Source of the DNA: Aquificaceae bacterium
Lineage (GTDB): Bacteria > Aquificota > Aquificia > Aquificales > Aquificaceae
Reading direction: 5' to 3'
Length of the DNA stretch: 7,404 bases
NCBI GenBank assembly: GCA_015487365.1
Contig: WFPT01000064.1
Span: 1-7,404, forward strand
Numbering within the stretch: the first letter of the stretch is position 1; every line of letters starts with the position of its first letter. Under the pieces are notes generated by a model. It was given only the letters and a program-made list of their open reading frames with translations. It made no database searches and was not told the DNA's origin. A program made the position numbers and the translations under genes. Below are positions 1-6,518 of the stretch, one piece after another.

Positions 1-909
1 AACTTAAAGAGATATGGGATAAAGGCTAAGGAAGCTTTAGACATGATAAAGTATCTATTGGGGGGTAAAGAGGTAGGGACTTTGCAGGAAGGAACTTTTC
101 TGTATCCAATAGTTTTAGATTTGCCAAAGGGAGTGAAGGAAGATGTAGAGGAGTTAAGCTCTATTCCACTTTTTGAGAAAGGTGGAAAGATTTTAAGACT
201 TTCGGATTTATTAAGATTAGAGATTAAGCCGGGCCTTTTTATGATAAGAAGGGAGAATGGAATAAGGTTTGCCTTAGTAATGTGCAACGTAGAAGGAAGA
301 GATTTGGGAAGCTTTGTTGCAGAATTAAGGGAGAAAATAAAAAAGGAAATAAAGCTTCCTACCGGATATTTTATAACCTTCGGTGGTCAGTTTGAAAATC
401 AACAAAGGGCTATGAGAAAACTTTACGTAATTGTTCCATTAGCTATATTTTTGATATTTTTGTTGCTTTACTTTAACTACAACTCTGTAAAGGATGCTCT
501 TATAATAATGCTTAACGTTCCTTTTGCAACTATTGGAGGTATTTGGGCCTTATATCTGTCAGGTCTAAACCTATCCGTTCCCTCCGCCATAGGGTTTATT
601 GCAGTTTTTGGAATAGCAACTTTAAACGGTGTGGTTTTGGTCTCCTATATAAGGCAACTTTTAGAAGAGGGTTTAAGTATAAATGAGGCGGTTAAGAAAG
701 CTGCAAGGCTTAGGCTTAGACCTATTCTTATTACCGCAAGTGCAGCATCTCTTGGATTGATTCCCATGCTTCTGTCCTCCGGTATAGGCTCTGAGGTTCA
801 AAAACCCTTAGCCGCTGTGGTTGTAGGTGGCATATTCACCTCAACCTTTCTTACACTAATCATCTTACCTACAGTATATAAGATGGTTTATGGAAAAACA
901 GTAAAATAA
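1..909 (+). CDS. Heavy-metal-type RND efflux permease (CzcA/CusA family), C-terminal fragment, 5' end outside window
   Basis: The reading frame is open from base 1, so this is the last ~302 residues of a protein that normally has about 1,000-1,050. These inner-membrane permeases form trimers and use the proton gradient to export metal ions through an adaptor and an outer-membrane channel. Visible first is the end of the second periplasmic pore domain (GGKEVGTLQEG, YPIVLDLP). About five membrane helices follow, corresponding to TM8-TM12, at roughly residues 127-145, 150-172, 180-203, 227-246 and 254-280, counted from the Met at base 43. Family signatures are RLRPILITASAASLGLIP and GSEVQKPLAAVVVGG just before the last helix. 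The Met at 43 is internal; the real start lies upstream. Metal-binding Met residues and the TM4 proton-relay Asp would be upstream, so the substrate cannot be assigned. It is followed 5 nt later by an ExbD-like gene. The family call is confident; the metal is unknown. Confidence 0.93.
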   Translation, partial: NLKRYGIKAKEALDMIKYLLGGKEVGTLQEGTFLYPIVLDLPKGVKEDVEELSSIPLFEKGGKILRLSDLLRLEIKPGLFMIRRENGIRFALVMCNVEGRDLGSFVAELREKIKKEIKLPTGYFITFGGQFENQQRAMRKLYVIVPLAIFLIFLLLYFNYNSVKDALIIMLNVPFATIGGIWALYLSGLNLSVPSAIGFIAVFGIATLNGVVLVSYIRQLLEEGLSINEAVKKAARLRLRPILITASAASLGLIPMLLSSGIGSEVQKPLAAVVVGGIFTSTFLTLIILPTVYKMVYGKTVK

Positions 910-914
910 TTGGT

Positions 915-1292
915 GTGGAGGAAGATAAAGAGTTAAGTTCTTTAAATGTAATCCCTTTGGTAGATATTATGTTGGTCCTCCTTACCATTACCTTGGTGGG
1001 TGCAACCTTCATAGCGGTAGGGAAGCTAAGGGTTGAGCTTCCAAAGGTAAAGGGTAAAGCCTTAAAGGAAAAGGTTATAACCTTAACTCTGACCCAAAGG
1101 GGTCAAATTTATTATGAAGGTAAAAGGGTAAGCCTAAAAATCCTAAAAAGAAAGCTTAAAAAGTTTTCAAAAAAGGAAAAAGTAGTAATTTTAGCGGACA
1201 AGAAGGTAAAAGTTGAAGAGCTAGTGAGGTTATTAAGTTTTTTAAAGAATTTAGGCTTTAAGAACGTTTCGTTAGGCGTTAAAAATTTTTAA
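915..1292 (+). CDS. exbD: ExbD/TolR-family proton-channel subunit
   Basis: A 125-residue single-pass inner-membrane protein, a normal length for ExbD/TolR. A short cytoplasmic N-terminus leads into NVIPLVDIMLVLLTITLV; Asp17 in this helix (about 13-35) matches the essential proton-carrying Asp of ExbD/TolR. A periplasmic domain follows (about 40-125) with the usual pattern: a strand ending GQIYYEGKRV, then VVILADKKVKVEELVRLL and a final strand after LKNLGF. ExbD works with ExbB to energise TonB, and TolR with TolQ to energise TolA. No exbB/tolQ or tonB is visible here, so the partner must lie upstream or elsewhere. The start is taken as GTG at 915, because no ATG or other common start lies upstream in frame after the permease stop. 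The Shine-Dalgarno is poor, so translation is probably coupled to the permease gene. ExbD versus TolR cannot be settled from this sequence; exbD is the default. Confidence 0.88.
   Translation: MEEDKELSSLNVIPLVDIMLVLLTITLVGATFIAVGKLRVELPKVKGKALKEKVITLTLTQRGQIYYEGKRVSLKILKRKLKKFSKKEKVVILADKKVKVEELVRLLSFLKNLGFKNVSLGVKNF
1279..1292. other. 14-bp AT palindrome at zero-gap convergent gene junction
   Basis: The perfect palindrome TTAAAAATTTTTAA spans the last codons and stop of the exbD-like gene and directly abuts the stop codon of the converging GNAT gene (1293-1295). There is no GC-rich stem, so it is not a classical intrinsic terminator for either strand, though the T-run could assist termination. 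With no intergenic DNA, each transcript must end inside, or read into, the opposite gene. Its role is unproven. Confidence 0.4.
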
Positions 1293-1757
1293 TTAAGCTA
1301 AATCCTTTACCATCCTTATCCAGATGCTAAACCTTCCACTTTCCTTAAAGCCCAAAGATTTGTAAAAGTTTATGGCCCTATAATTTTCCTCCCCTACCCA
1401 AAGCTCCGCCTTTTTTAGTTTCTTTTCCTTAAACCTTTTTAGCATTTCAAGCATTAGCCTTTTTCCATAACCCCTTCCCTGATATTTAGGCTTTATTACT
1501 ATTTCGTGTATGGCCCCCACCAAAGACCTTTCCCTCTTACTAAACCAGTGGTCGTCCCCCGCTATAAAGCCCACTATTTTACCCTTTAACCTTAAAACTA
1601 AAAAGTTCTCTTTGTCCCTCCTAAGGAGCCAGTTTATGTAGGACTTTACATCCCTTTCGTCGGTGTAGGAATACTCTTCAAGCCCCTTATAACCTTCCAA
1701 ATAGACTTTAACCACCTCTTCTAAGTCTTCTTCCCTGAAGGGAGTAATCTCTTCCAT
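1293..1757 (-). CDS. GNAT-family N-acetyltransferase, substrate unknown
   Basis: A 154-residue single-domain GNAT fold, typical in length for RimI-like enzymes, that transfers acetyl from acetyl-CoA to an amine. The acetyl-CoA-binding motif A is clear: strand HEIVIKPKYQ followed by the pyrophosphate loop Q93-G-R-G-Y-G98. Motif B is the NYRAINFYKSLGF segment at 125-137, close to the RimI/ribosomal-protein acetyltransferase pattern of a helix ending in FY-x-x-x-GF. The substrate may be a protein N-terminus, an amino acid or a small amine; the sequence does not decide. It is the last gene of the minus-strand operon. Its ATG overlaps the pnp stop in TAATG, so translation is probably coupled to pnp; only weak Shine-Dalgarno material lies upstream. 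It converges with the exbD-like gene with no gap. Confidence 0.88.
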   Translation of the reverse strand: MEEITPFREEDLEEVVKVYLEGYKGLEEYSYTDERDVKSYINWLLRRDKENFLVLRLKGKIVGFIAGDDHWFSKRERSLVGAIHEIVIKPKYQGRGYGKRLMLEMLKRFKEKKLKKAELWVGEENYRAINFYKSLGFKESGRFSIWIRMVKDLA

Positions 1758-4027
1758 TAAGCTTCGTAAAAGAAGACTTTGCCGTCTTCTTCTATTTTTT
1801 CAACCACTACTTTTACCCTCTGTCCTACCTTAAAGACCCTTGTAGCGTCTAAAACCTTCCTCTTCATCTTACTCCTGTGAAGGAGCCCTATTTTACTTCC
1901 TACCTTTACGAATACTCCATAAGGTTCAACCCTCGTAATTTCACCTTCATAGGTCTGCCCAACTTTTAAGGGCTTTTCTTCAAGGTCTAAGGTTGCAAAC
2001 TTGGGTCTCCCCAGCTCGTCTATTTCTAAGACCTTTACCTTCACCTTTTCACCTACTGAATACTTGGTCTTTTGTCCCATCTTGGAAACGTGTAGGAGTC
2101 CCACCTTACCGGGTAGGATTTCTATAAAGGCTCCATAAGGTTCTACCCTTACCACCTCACCCTCATAAACTTCTCCTACTTCCACCTCCCTTATGAGGTC
2201 GTCAATAATCTTTTTGGCTTCTTCTATGGATTGTAGGTCCTTACCCGTTAAATATACCTTACCTTCTTCACCTACCCAAACCTTTACGTTGGTCTTTTCG
2301 TAAATGTCCCTTATGTTCTTACCACCGGGTCCTATAACTATTGGACCCTTCTCTTCGGGTATCCTGTGTATTACTATCTTGGGTGCATAATCTGAGACTT
2401 CCTTTCTGGGCTCACCTATGACTTCATACATCTTTTTTAGTATGTGTAGCCTTCCTTCCCTTGCTTGCTCTAAGGCCTTTAACATAATCTCCTTGGTAAT
2501 TCCCTTAACCTTTATGTCCATCTGGACCGCGGTAATACCTTCTTTCGTCCCAGCTACCTTAAAGTCCATGTCCCCGAGGTGGTCTTCATCCCCTAAGATG
2601 TCTGAAAGGATTACAAAGTTCTCTCCTTCCTTTATAAGGCCCATAGCTATCCCACCAACGTGCTTTTTTAAGGGGACTCCCGCATCAAAGAGGGCCAAAG
2701 AAGCTCCACAAACCGTGGCCATGGAAGTGGAGCCGTTGGATTCAAGGATGTCTGAAACTACCCTTATTATGTAGGGAAACTCCTCCTCAGGAGGTATTAG
2801 AGGTTCTAAGGCTCTTTCCGCTAAGGCTCCATGGCCTATCTCCCTCCTCCTCGGTGGTCCCCAAGGCCTTGCCTCACCACTGGAAAAGGGAGGGAAGTTG
2901 TAGTGGAGCATAAACCTTTTAAAGCTTTCACCTTCAAAGATGGTCTCAATAAGTTGGGCCTCATCCCTTGAGCCTAAGGTTACAGTCACATAAGCCTGGG
3001 TTTGACCCCTTTTAAAAAGGGCACTCCCGTGAGGCCTTTCAAAGGGATGGACCTTAATACTTATGGGTCTTATTTCGTTAGGTTTCCTTCCGTCTATCCT
3101 AATCCCCTCCTTTAAAATCTTTTCCCGCATTAACTTACTTTCAAACCTCTTAAAGAAATACTTTATGTTAAAGTGGAGTTCTTCGGGATAGCCCTTTAAA
3201 AATTCTTCTAAAATTTGTGAGATGGCTTTATTCCTTTCCCTTTTATCCTGTATTTTAAAGGCCTCTAAGACCTTATCCCTTAAACTTTCTTCCATTTCCT
3301 TTAATACTTCCTCGTCTAAGGTTGGCCTTTGGAAGGAAAACTTTTCCTTACCTAACTTTTCCCTTAGTTTTTCCTGGGCTTCTATTAAGGGTTTTAGGTT
3401 TTCCAAGGCAAAGAATATTGCGTTTGCAAAGTCTTCTTCTTTAACTTCCTTCCCTCCACCTTCTACCATAACTATAGAATCCTTTGTTCCCGCAACCACC
3501 AGCTCTAAGTCCGCTTTTTGCCTCTCCTCATAGGTTGGATTTATTAAAAACTCACCATCTACCCTGCAAACCCTTACTCCCGCTACTGGCCCTTCAAAGG
3601 GTATCCTTGAAAGGTGTAGGGCACAGGAGGCTCCAGTTATGCATAGAGCGTCAGGGTCGTATTTGTCGTCCGCGGATAGAGTAAGGGCGGTTATTACCAC
3701 GTTATGGAAAAAGCCTTCTGGAAATAGGGGTCTTATGGACCTGTCCGTAAGTCTTGAAACTAAGATTTCCCTGTCAGTGGGCTTTCCTTCCCTCTTGTAA
3801 AAGCCACCCGGTATTCTTCCATAAGCGGAGGGCCTCTCCCTGTAATCAACCGTTAAGGGTAAAAAGTCAATACCCTCCTGGACTTCCTCTTCCATTACCG
3901 CGGTAACTAAGACCGCGGTTTCCCCCTGCCTTACTACTACCGCACCGTCCGCCTGACCCGCTACGTGACCAGTTTCTATAACTATCCCCTTTCCACCTAC
4001 TTTTACCTCTTCCCGCTCCACTTCCAC
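1757..4027 (-). CDS. pnp: Polyribonucleotide nucleotidyltransferase (PNPase) with two C-terminal S1 domains
   Basis: PNPase is a trimeric 3'-5' phosphorolytic exoribonuclease that releases nucleoside diphosphates during mRNA decay and RNA quality control. Domain order in 756 residues: first RNase PH-like domain (about 1-215, with IETG, QADGAVVVRQG and SRLTDRSIRPLFP), helical linker (about 215-300), catalytic RNase PH domain (about 308-535), KH domain (about 552-612, GPGG loop at 566-569), S1 domain one (about 617-682) and a second S1 (about 688-755). The catalytic segment GDEDHLGDMDFK gives Asp482, Asp488 and Lys490, matching E. coli D486, D492 and K494, so it should be active. Usual PNPases are about 700 residues with one S1; here the whole excess is the extra S1. 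The start is GTG at 4027, 2 nt after the rlmN stop; GTG at 4021 is also possible. No Shine-Dalgarno is visible, suggesting coupling to rlmN or a leaderless transcript from the TATAAT at 4037-4042. Confidence 0.97.
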   Translation of the reverse strand: MEVEREEVKVGGKGIVIETGHVAGQADGAVVVRQGETAVLVTAVMEEEVQEGIDFLPLTVDYRERPSAYGRIPGGFYKREGKPTDREILVSRLTDRSIRPLFPEGFFHNVVITALTLSADDKYDPDALCITGASCALHLSRIPFEGPVAGVRVCRVDGEFLINPTYEERQKADLELVVAGTKDSIVMVEGGGKEVKEEDFANAIFFALENLKPLIEAQEKLREKLGKEKFSFQRPTLDEEVLKEMEESLRDKVLEAFKIQDKRERNKAISQILEEFLKGYPEELHFNIKYFFKRFESKLMREKILKEGIRIDGRKPNEIRPISIKVHPFERPHGSALFKRGQTQAYVTVTLGSRDEAQLIETIFEGESFKRFMLHYNFPPFSSGEARPWGPPRRREIGHGALAERALEPLIPPEEEFPYIIRVVSDILESNGSTSMATVCGASLALFDAGVPLKKHVGGIAMGLIKEGENFVILSDILGDEDHLGDMDFKVAGTKEGITAVQMDIKVKGITKEIMLKALEQAREGRLHILKKMYEVIGEPRKEVSDYAPKIVIHRIPEEKGPIVIGPGGKNIRDIYEKTNVKVWVGEEGKVYLTGKDLQSIEEAKKIIDDLIREVEVGEVYEGEVVRVEPYGAFIEILPGKVGLLHVSKMGQKTKYSVGEKVKVKVLEIDELGRPKFATLDLEEKPLKVGQTYEGEITRVEPYGVFVKVGSKIGLLHRSKMKRKVLDATRVFKVGQRVKVVVEKIEEDGKVFFYEA
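1763..2179 (-). repeat. In-frame tandem duplication of the S1 RNA-binding domain inside pnp
   Basis: The last two domains of the PNPase align with a period of 72 residues (216 nt). YEGEVVRVEPYGAF at 621-634 repeats as YEGEITRVEPYGVF at 693-706, each followed by a GLLH-x-SKM segment. Traces remain in the DNA: the 13-mer CTCCATAAGGTTC (plus-strand reading) occurs at 1915-1927 and 2131-2143, exactly 216 nt apart. S1 folds bind single-stranded RNA. The two copies have otherwise diverged, so the duplication is not very recent, or the aromatic/YG core is under strong constraint. Confidence 0.85.
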
Positions 4028-4029
4028 AA

Positions 4030-5070
4030 CTACTTAATTATAGCAGATAACCTCCTATACCTTAACTGCCCGCAGGCCCCAAAAACCTTCAATCCTTTGG
4101 AAAATCTAACGAAGGTAGCTATACCTTCCTCCCATAAAGCCCTTTGAAATTCCAAAATCCTTTCAAGGCTTGGCCTCTTAAAGGGGAGGTTTGGCTCGGG
4201 GTTGTAGGGTATTAAATTCACTTTAAACCTTCTTTTGTGCTTTCCTATGAGCCTTGCAAGCTCTTTGGCATCCTCCCTTGAGTCGTTAAAGTCCCTTATC
4301 AGAACGTATTCTAAGGTTATGCGCCTGTTTTTTGGAAGGGGATAACCGATTAAAACTTTCATAAGCTCCTTTAAGGGGTTGGTTTGGCTTAAAGGCATAA
4401 TTTTAAGCCTCTTTTCTTGATTGGGGGCGTTTATGGAAACCGCAAGGTTTAGCTCCCTAAGTAATGGGTCCTTTGCCATCCTCTCTATTTGCCTTATAAG
4501 GCCTGAGGTGGATACGGAAACCCGCCTTTTGGAAAGGTCTAAGCCCCAAGGGGAGATGAAAATCTCTACACTCTTCCTCAAATTTTCGTAGTTTGCCAAG
4601 GGCTCACCCATACCCATAAAGACCAAGTTCCTCGGCCTTACCTTTAAGTCCTTCCAGACCAAGAGGTATTGGGAGACTATCTCCTCCACCTTTAAGTTCC
4701 TCAGGAGACCGTCTATGGCGGTTGCACAGAATTTGCACCCTATCGCACAGCCTATTTGGGTGGAAAGGCACAGGGTGTAGTGGTCCCTTTCCTTTATTAA
4801 AACGGTTTCTAATAGGTGTCCGTCCTGGGTTTCAAAGAGGTATTTAACAGAGTCTTCTGACCTGAGTCTTTCAAGGATTTTAAGGGGGAAGAGTTTAAAC
4901 TCCTTTTTTAACCTATTCCTCAACTCCTTGGGGAGGTTGGTCATCCTTTCAAAGTCCCATACACCCTTTTTGTAAATCCAATTGAGGAGCTGGTCCGCCC
5001 TGTATTCCCTTTCCCCTATACCCTTAAAGTATTCCCTGAGCTCCTCCCTGTTTAAGCTGAATAGCTCCAT
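4030..5070 (-). CDS. rlmN: Dual-specificity rRNA/tRNA adenine-C2 methyltransferase RlmN (radical SAM)
   Basis: RlmN methylates C2 of A2503 in 23S rRNA and, in characterised members, A37 of certain tRNAs, using radical SAM chemistry and a methylated-Cys intermediate. The 346-residue protein has the N-terminal accessory domain (about 1-90, with EYRADQLLNWIY and MTNLPKELR), then the radical-SAM cluster motif C108-x3-C112-x2-C115 in GCAIGCKFCATA. Cys101 (TLCLSTQ) corresponds to E. coli C118, and Cys333 in FGACGQL to the methyl-carrying C355. The SAM-binding GMGEP lies at 153-157. All catalytic residues are present and the length is near the family norm. A C333-equivalent plus GACGQL fits RlmN or the resistance enzyme Cfr; the core chromosomal context favours RlmN. 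The ATG lies 3 nt after the RB2 stop with no Shine-Dalgarno, implying translational coupling. It sits between the GTPase cassette and pnp in one operon. Confidence 0.96.
   Translation of the reverse strand: MELFSLNREELREYFKGIGEREYRADQLLNWIYKKGVWDFERMTNLPKELRNRLKKEFKLFPLKILERLRSEDSVKYLFETQDGHLLETVLIKERDHYTLCLSTQIGCAIGCKFCATAIDGLLRNLKVEEIVSQYLLVWKDLKVRPRNLVFMGMGEPLANYENLRKSVEIFISPWGLDLSKRRVSVSTSGLIRQIERMAKDPLLRELNLAVSINAPNQEKRLKIMPLSQTNPLKELMKVLIGYPLPKNRRITLEYVLIRDFNDSREDAKELARLIGKHKRRFKVNLIPYNPEPNLPFKRPSLERILEFQRALWEEGIATFVRFSKGLKVFGACGQLRYRRLSAIIK
4037..4042 (-). promoter_or_regulatory. Possible -10 box for an internal, leaderless pnp promoter
   Basis: A perfect minus-strand TATAAT lies in the last codons of rlmN, with its 3' end 9 nt before the pnp GTG. 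A start about 7 nt downstream would give an almost leaderless pnp mRNA, which would fit the missing Shine-Dalgarno. The 17-nt-spaced -35 (TTAAGG, 4060-4065) matches TTGACA at only three positions, and the hexamer falls in coding sequence, so chance is a real alternative. Confidence 0.3.
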
Positions 5071-5073
5071 AAA

Positions 5074-5520
5074 TTAGAATTTAATCTTCCTTATCAGCTC
5101 CCTTGCTATTAGGTAGAGCCTGCCTAAGTTTTTACTCCTTGAAATTAGACTAAAAATCATTCCTCCCTCCCCAAAGACTATCATATAGTGGGAGTCTGTA
5201 ATTAAACTAACATACCTTAGCTGCTCCATTCCCGTGTCCAGAGCCACCGAAAGCATAGACATATAGACTACCGCACTACTTTCTGCTATAAGTTGAACAT
5301 GCTCTTTTAGGTTTTCCTCCTTTAAGAAGTAGCGTAAGGGTTTTCCTTCCAAATCACTTATTACCACTCCGCTTATGTCCAAGTTAAAGACAAAGTCTTC
5401 CAACTCTTTGTCTTCTAAGACCTTTATGTCCTTACTCTCTTCTTTCTTTCCCACTACCTCGTTTTTCCCCTCCAAAGCCCTTTTTATGGCTTCCTGAATT
5501 TTCTTCCTTAATTCTTCCAT
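5074..5520 (-). CDS. Divergent Roadblock/LC7-like protein (RB2), downstream partner of the GTPase cassette
   Basis: A 148-residue soluble protein. Residues about 1-35 are charged and probably helical (RKKIQEAIKRALEGKN). Residues about 38-147 read as a Roadblock/LC7 fold: strand and turn ISGVVISDLEGKPL (49-62), a long small-residue helix AESSAVVYMSMLSVAL (79-94), three strands around YVSLITDSHYMIVFG and MIFSLISRSKN, and a final helix LGRLYLIARELIRKI. In bacteria this fold binds or regulates small Ras-like GTPases (MglB, CvnB); its place 1 nt after the G3 stop supports that role. It differs clearly from RB1: longer N-terminus, no GDGFPVAS-type turn and a Met-rich helix. It lacks signal peptide and membrane segments, so it is probably cytoplasmic. 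The assignment rests on secondary-structure pattern and context, not on strong motifs, and is less sure than for RB1. Its stop lies 3 nt before rlmN. Confidence 0.72.
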   Translation of the reverse strand: MEELRKKIQEAIKRALEGKNEVVGKKEESKDIKVLEDKELEDFVFNLDISGVVISDLEGKPLRYFLKEENLKEHVQLIAESSAVVYMSMLSVALDTGMEQLRYVSLITDSHYMIVFGEGGMIFSLISRSKNLGRLYLIARELIRKIKF

Positions 5521-5521
5521 A

Positions 5522-5527
5522 TCACCT
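5522..5527 (-). promoter_or_regulatory. Shine-Dalgarno of RB2 overlapping the G3 stop codon
   Basis: AGGTGA on the minus strand includes the TGA stop of G3 and lies 1 nt before the RB2 ATG (5518-5520). Terminating ribosomes on G3 would be placed at the RB2 start, favouring coupled, comparable synthesis of the two proteins. Confidence 0.5.
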
Positions 5528-6040
5528 ACCCATAAGCCTTAAAATTAAAAGGTTTAAGGCCTTTATTACGGAATCCTTCCTCAGAGCAACCGTCGGGACT
5601 ATGCTCAAATAACCCTCTATTTTTAGTTCCTCCCTAATAATCCTTTCACCCTCTTCTATGCTTATGGCATCGGGTAAATCCCTCTTGTTTAGGGCCAATA
5701 TAAAGGGTCTTGGATTACCCTTTAAGAGTATTTCTATCTGCTTCTTTGTCCCCTCCCAAAGCTTTGGCTGGGTGGAATCAAATAAGAATATGTATCCCTT
5801 GGCTCCCTTTGCGCATATCCTCCAAAGCTCTTTAAACCTACTTTGCCCCGCAAGTCCAATTAGGGAAAGGTTAATGTTTGACATCAAAAGGTTTCCAACA
5901 TCCATACCAACGGTGGTTTTTTCCTTTACCTTATCGGTTGCCCTCCTTTCTGTCCCAGCAAAGTCCTTGCCTACCAGTGTTTTTATAAAGGTGGTCTTAC
6001 CCGCTCCTATGTGCCCTCCCACTACAATCTTCATAAACAT
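5522..6040 (-). CDS. Small Ras-like GTPase (G3), most intact of three tandem paralogues; DxxG Asp replaced by Gly
   Basis: A 172-residue small GTPase of the type found beside Roadblock proteins in bacteria (similar to COG2229/CvnD and MglA). Seen: P-loop G9-HIGA-GKT16; switch I TTVGMDVG (42-49) with a candidate Mg-binding Thr43; switch II GLAGQ at 62-66, where the family has DxxGQ; NKRD at 118-121 for guanine recognition; and a G5-like VALRK around 151-155. It keeps the catalytic-position Gln66 and Gly65 but has Gly62 in place of the Mg-linked Asp. GTP binding is likely; hydrolysis is uncertain. There is no membrane anchor or lipidation motif. The ATG at 6038-6040 has GGAG 7 nt upstream; the ATG two codons later aligns with the paralogues' starts but is further from it. 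The gene overlaps the end of G2 by 44 nt and is followed 1 nt later by RB2. It is probably the active switch of the cassette. Confidence 0.88.
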   Translation of the reverse strand: MFMKIVVGGHIGAGKTTFIKTLVGKDFAGTERRATDKVKEKTTVGMDVGNLLMSNINLSLIGLAGQSRFKELWRICAKGAKGYIFLFDSTQPKLWEGTKKQIEILLKGNPRPFILALNKRDLPDAISIEEGERIIREELKIEGYLSIVPTVALRKDSVIKALNLLILRLMGR

Positions 6041-6518
6041 AACCCAGCTCCCCCATCAATTCCTTCAATATCTTCATAGCCTCTTCCCTTTTACGAACAT
6101 CCGCTACTAAAATTTTACCACTTATCCCTAAGCTTTGGAAAAACTCCTCAAAATCCACAAGGGTTTCTTCATCCTCCGGGTCAAACTTGTTTAGGACATA
6201 AACCACCTTGTGTTTATCTTCATCTACCAAGGTTTTTACCTCCTCCCTTACCAGCTCCCATCCCTCCTTGTTTTGGGCGTCAAAGATGAAGATAAAACCC
6301 TTTGCTCCCTTTGAGCATACCTGCCAAAACTCTTTAAATCTCTTACTGTCTGAGAGGGCTACAAAGGTTATGCAGGGAAGGTTTTTAAGTGCGAGGAAGC
6401 CAGTCTCTATTATAAGGGTTTCTTCCCTTTCAACCTTTACGGGTTCATAACCTAAAAGTGTTTTTAGGAAGGTGGTCTTACCACTCTTCCTACTCCCTCC
6501 TATCAAAATTTTTAGCAT
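5997..6518 (-). CDS. Ras-like GTPase paralogue (G2) with intact P-loop and NKxD but degenerate switch II
   Basis: A 173-residue paralogue of G1 and G3. The P-loop G8-SRKS-GKT15 and the guanine-specificity motif N110-K-F-D113 are intact, so guanine nucleotide binding is expected. The switch II DxxGQ is replaced by ALSDS (54-58): Asp, Gly and Gln are all gone, so ordinary intrinsic GTP hydrolysis and the Gly-driven switch movement are unlikely. A candidate switch I Thr is at 34. After switch II the shared block RFKEFWQVCSKGAKGFIFIFD (60-80) closely matches the paralogues. The C-terminal ~15 residues (YEDCSGRAHRSG end) are encoded in DNA that also encodes the G3 start and P-loop, and look like overlap-driven extension rather than fold. 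The ATG at 6516-6518 overlaps the G1 stop by 7 nt (ATGCTAA) and has a near-perfect Shine-Dalgarno. It is best read as a nucleotide-binding, probably non-hydrolysing subunit. Confidence 0.87.
   Translation of the reverse strand: MLKILIGGSRKSGKTTFLKTLLGYEPVKVEREETLIIETGFLALKNLPCITFVALSDSKRFKEFWQVCSKGAKGFIFIFDAQNKEGWELVREEVKTLVDEDKHKVVYVLNKFDPEDEETLVDFEEFFQSLGISGKILVADVRKREEAMKILKELMGELGYVYEDCSGRAHRSG
6048..6054 (-). promoter_or_regulatory. Shine-Dalgarno for G3 inside the G2 coding region
   Basis: Minus-strand GGGGGAG lies 7 nt before the G3 ATG at 6038-6040. Its spacing supports this ATG over the one two codons downstream. Confidence 0.6.

Noticed and set aside
43..909. RND gene starting at the ATG at 43
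   Set aside because: The frame is open upstream and the protein begins in the middle of a known periplasmic domain; this is an edge truncation, not a short protein.
2418..2774. Open plus-strand frame opposite the catalytic part of pnp
   Set aside because: Its translation is low-complexity Ser/Pro/Phe text without a recognisable domain, and the minus strand encodes a clear PNPase catalytic domain there.
3222..4147. Three further plus-strand open frames (3222-3533, 3484-3684, 3965-4147)
   Set aside because: All lie opposite conserved PNPase or RlmN sequence and show no motif, ribosome-binding site or family similarity.
4030..5070. Cfr-type resistance methyltransferase instead of RlmN
   Set aside because: The cysteine pattern is common to both, but the chromosomal context beside pnp and the absence of mobile-element signs favour housekeeping RlmN; a phylogenetic placement would settle it.
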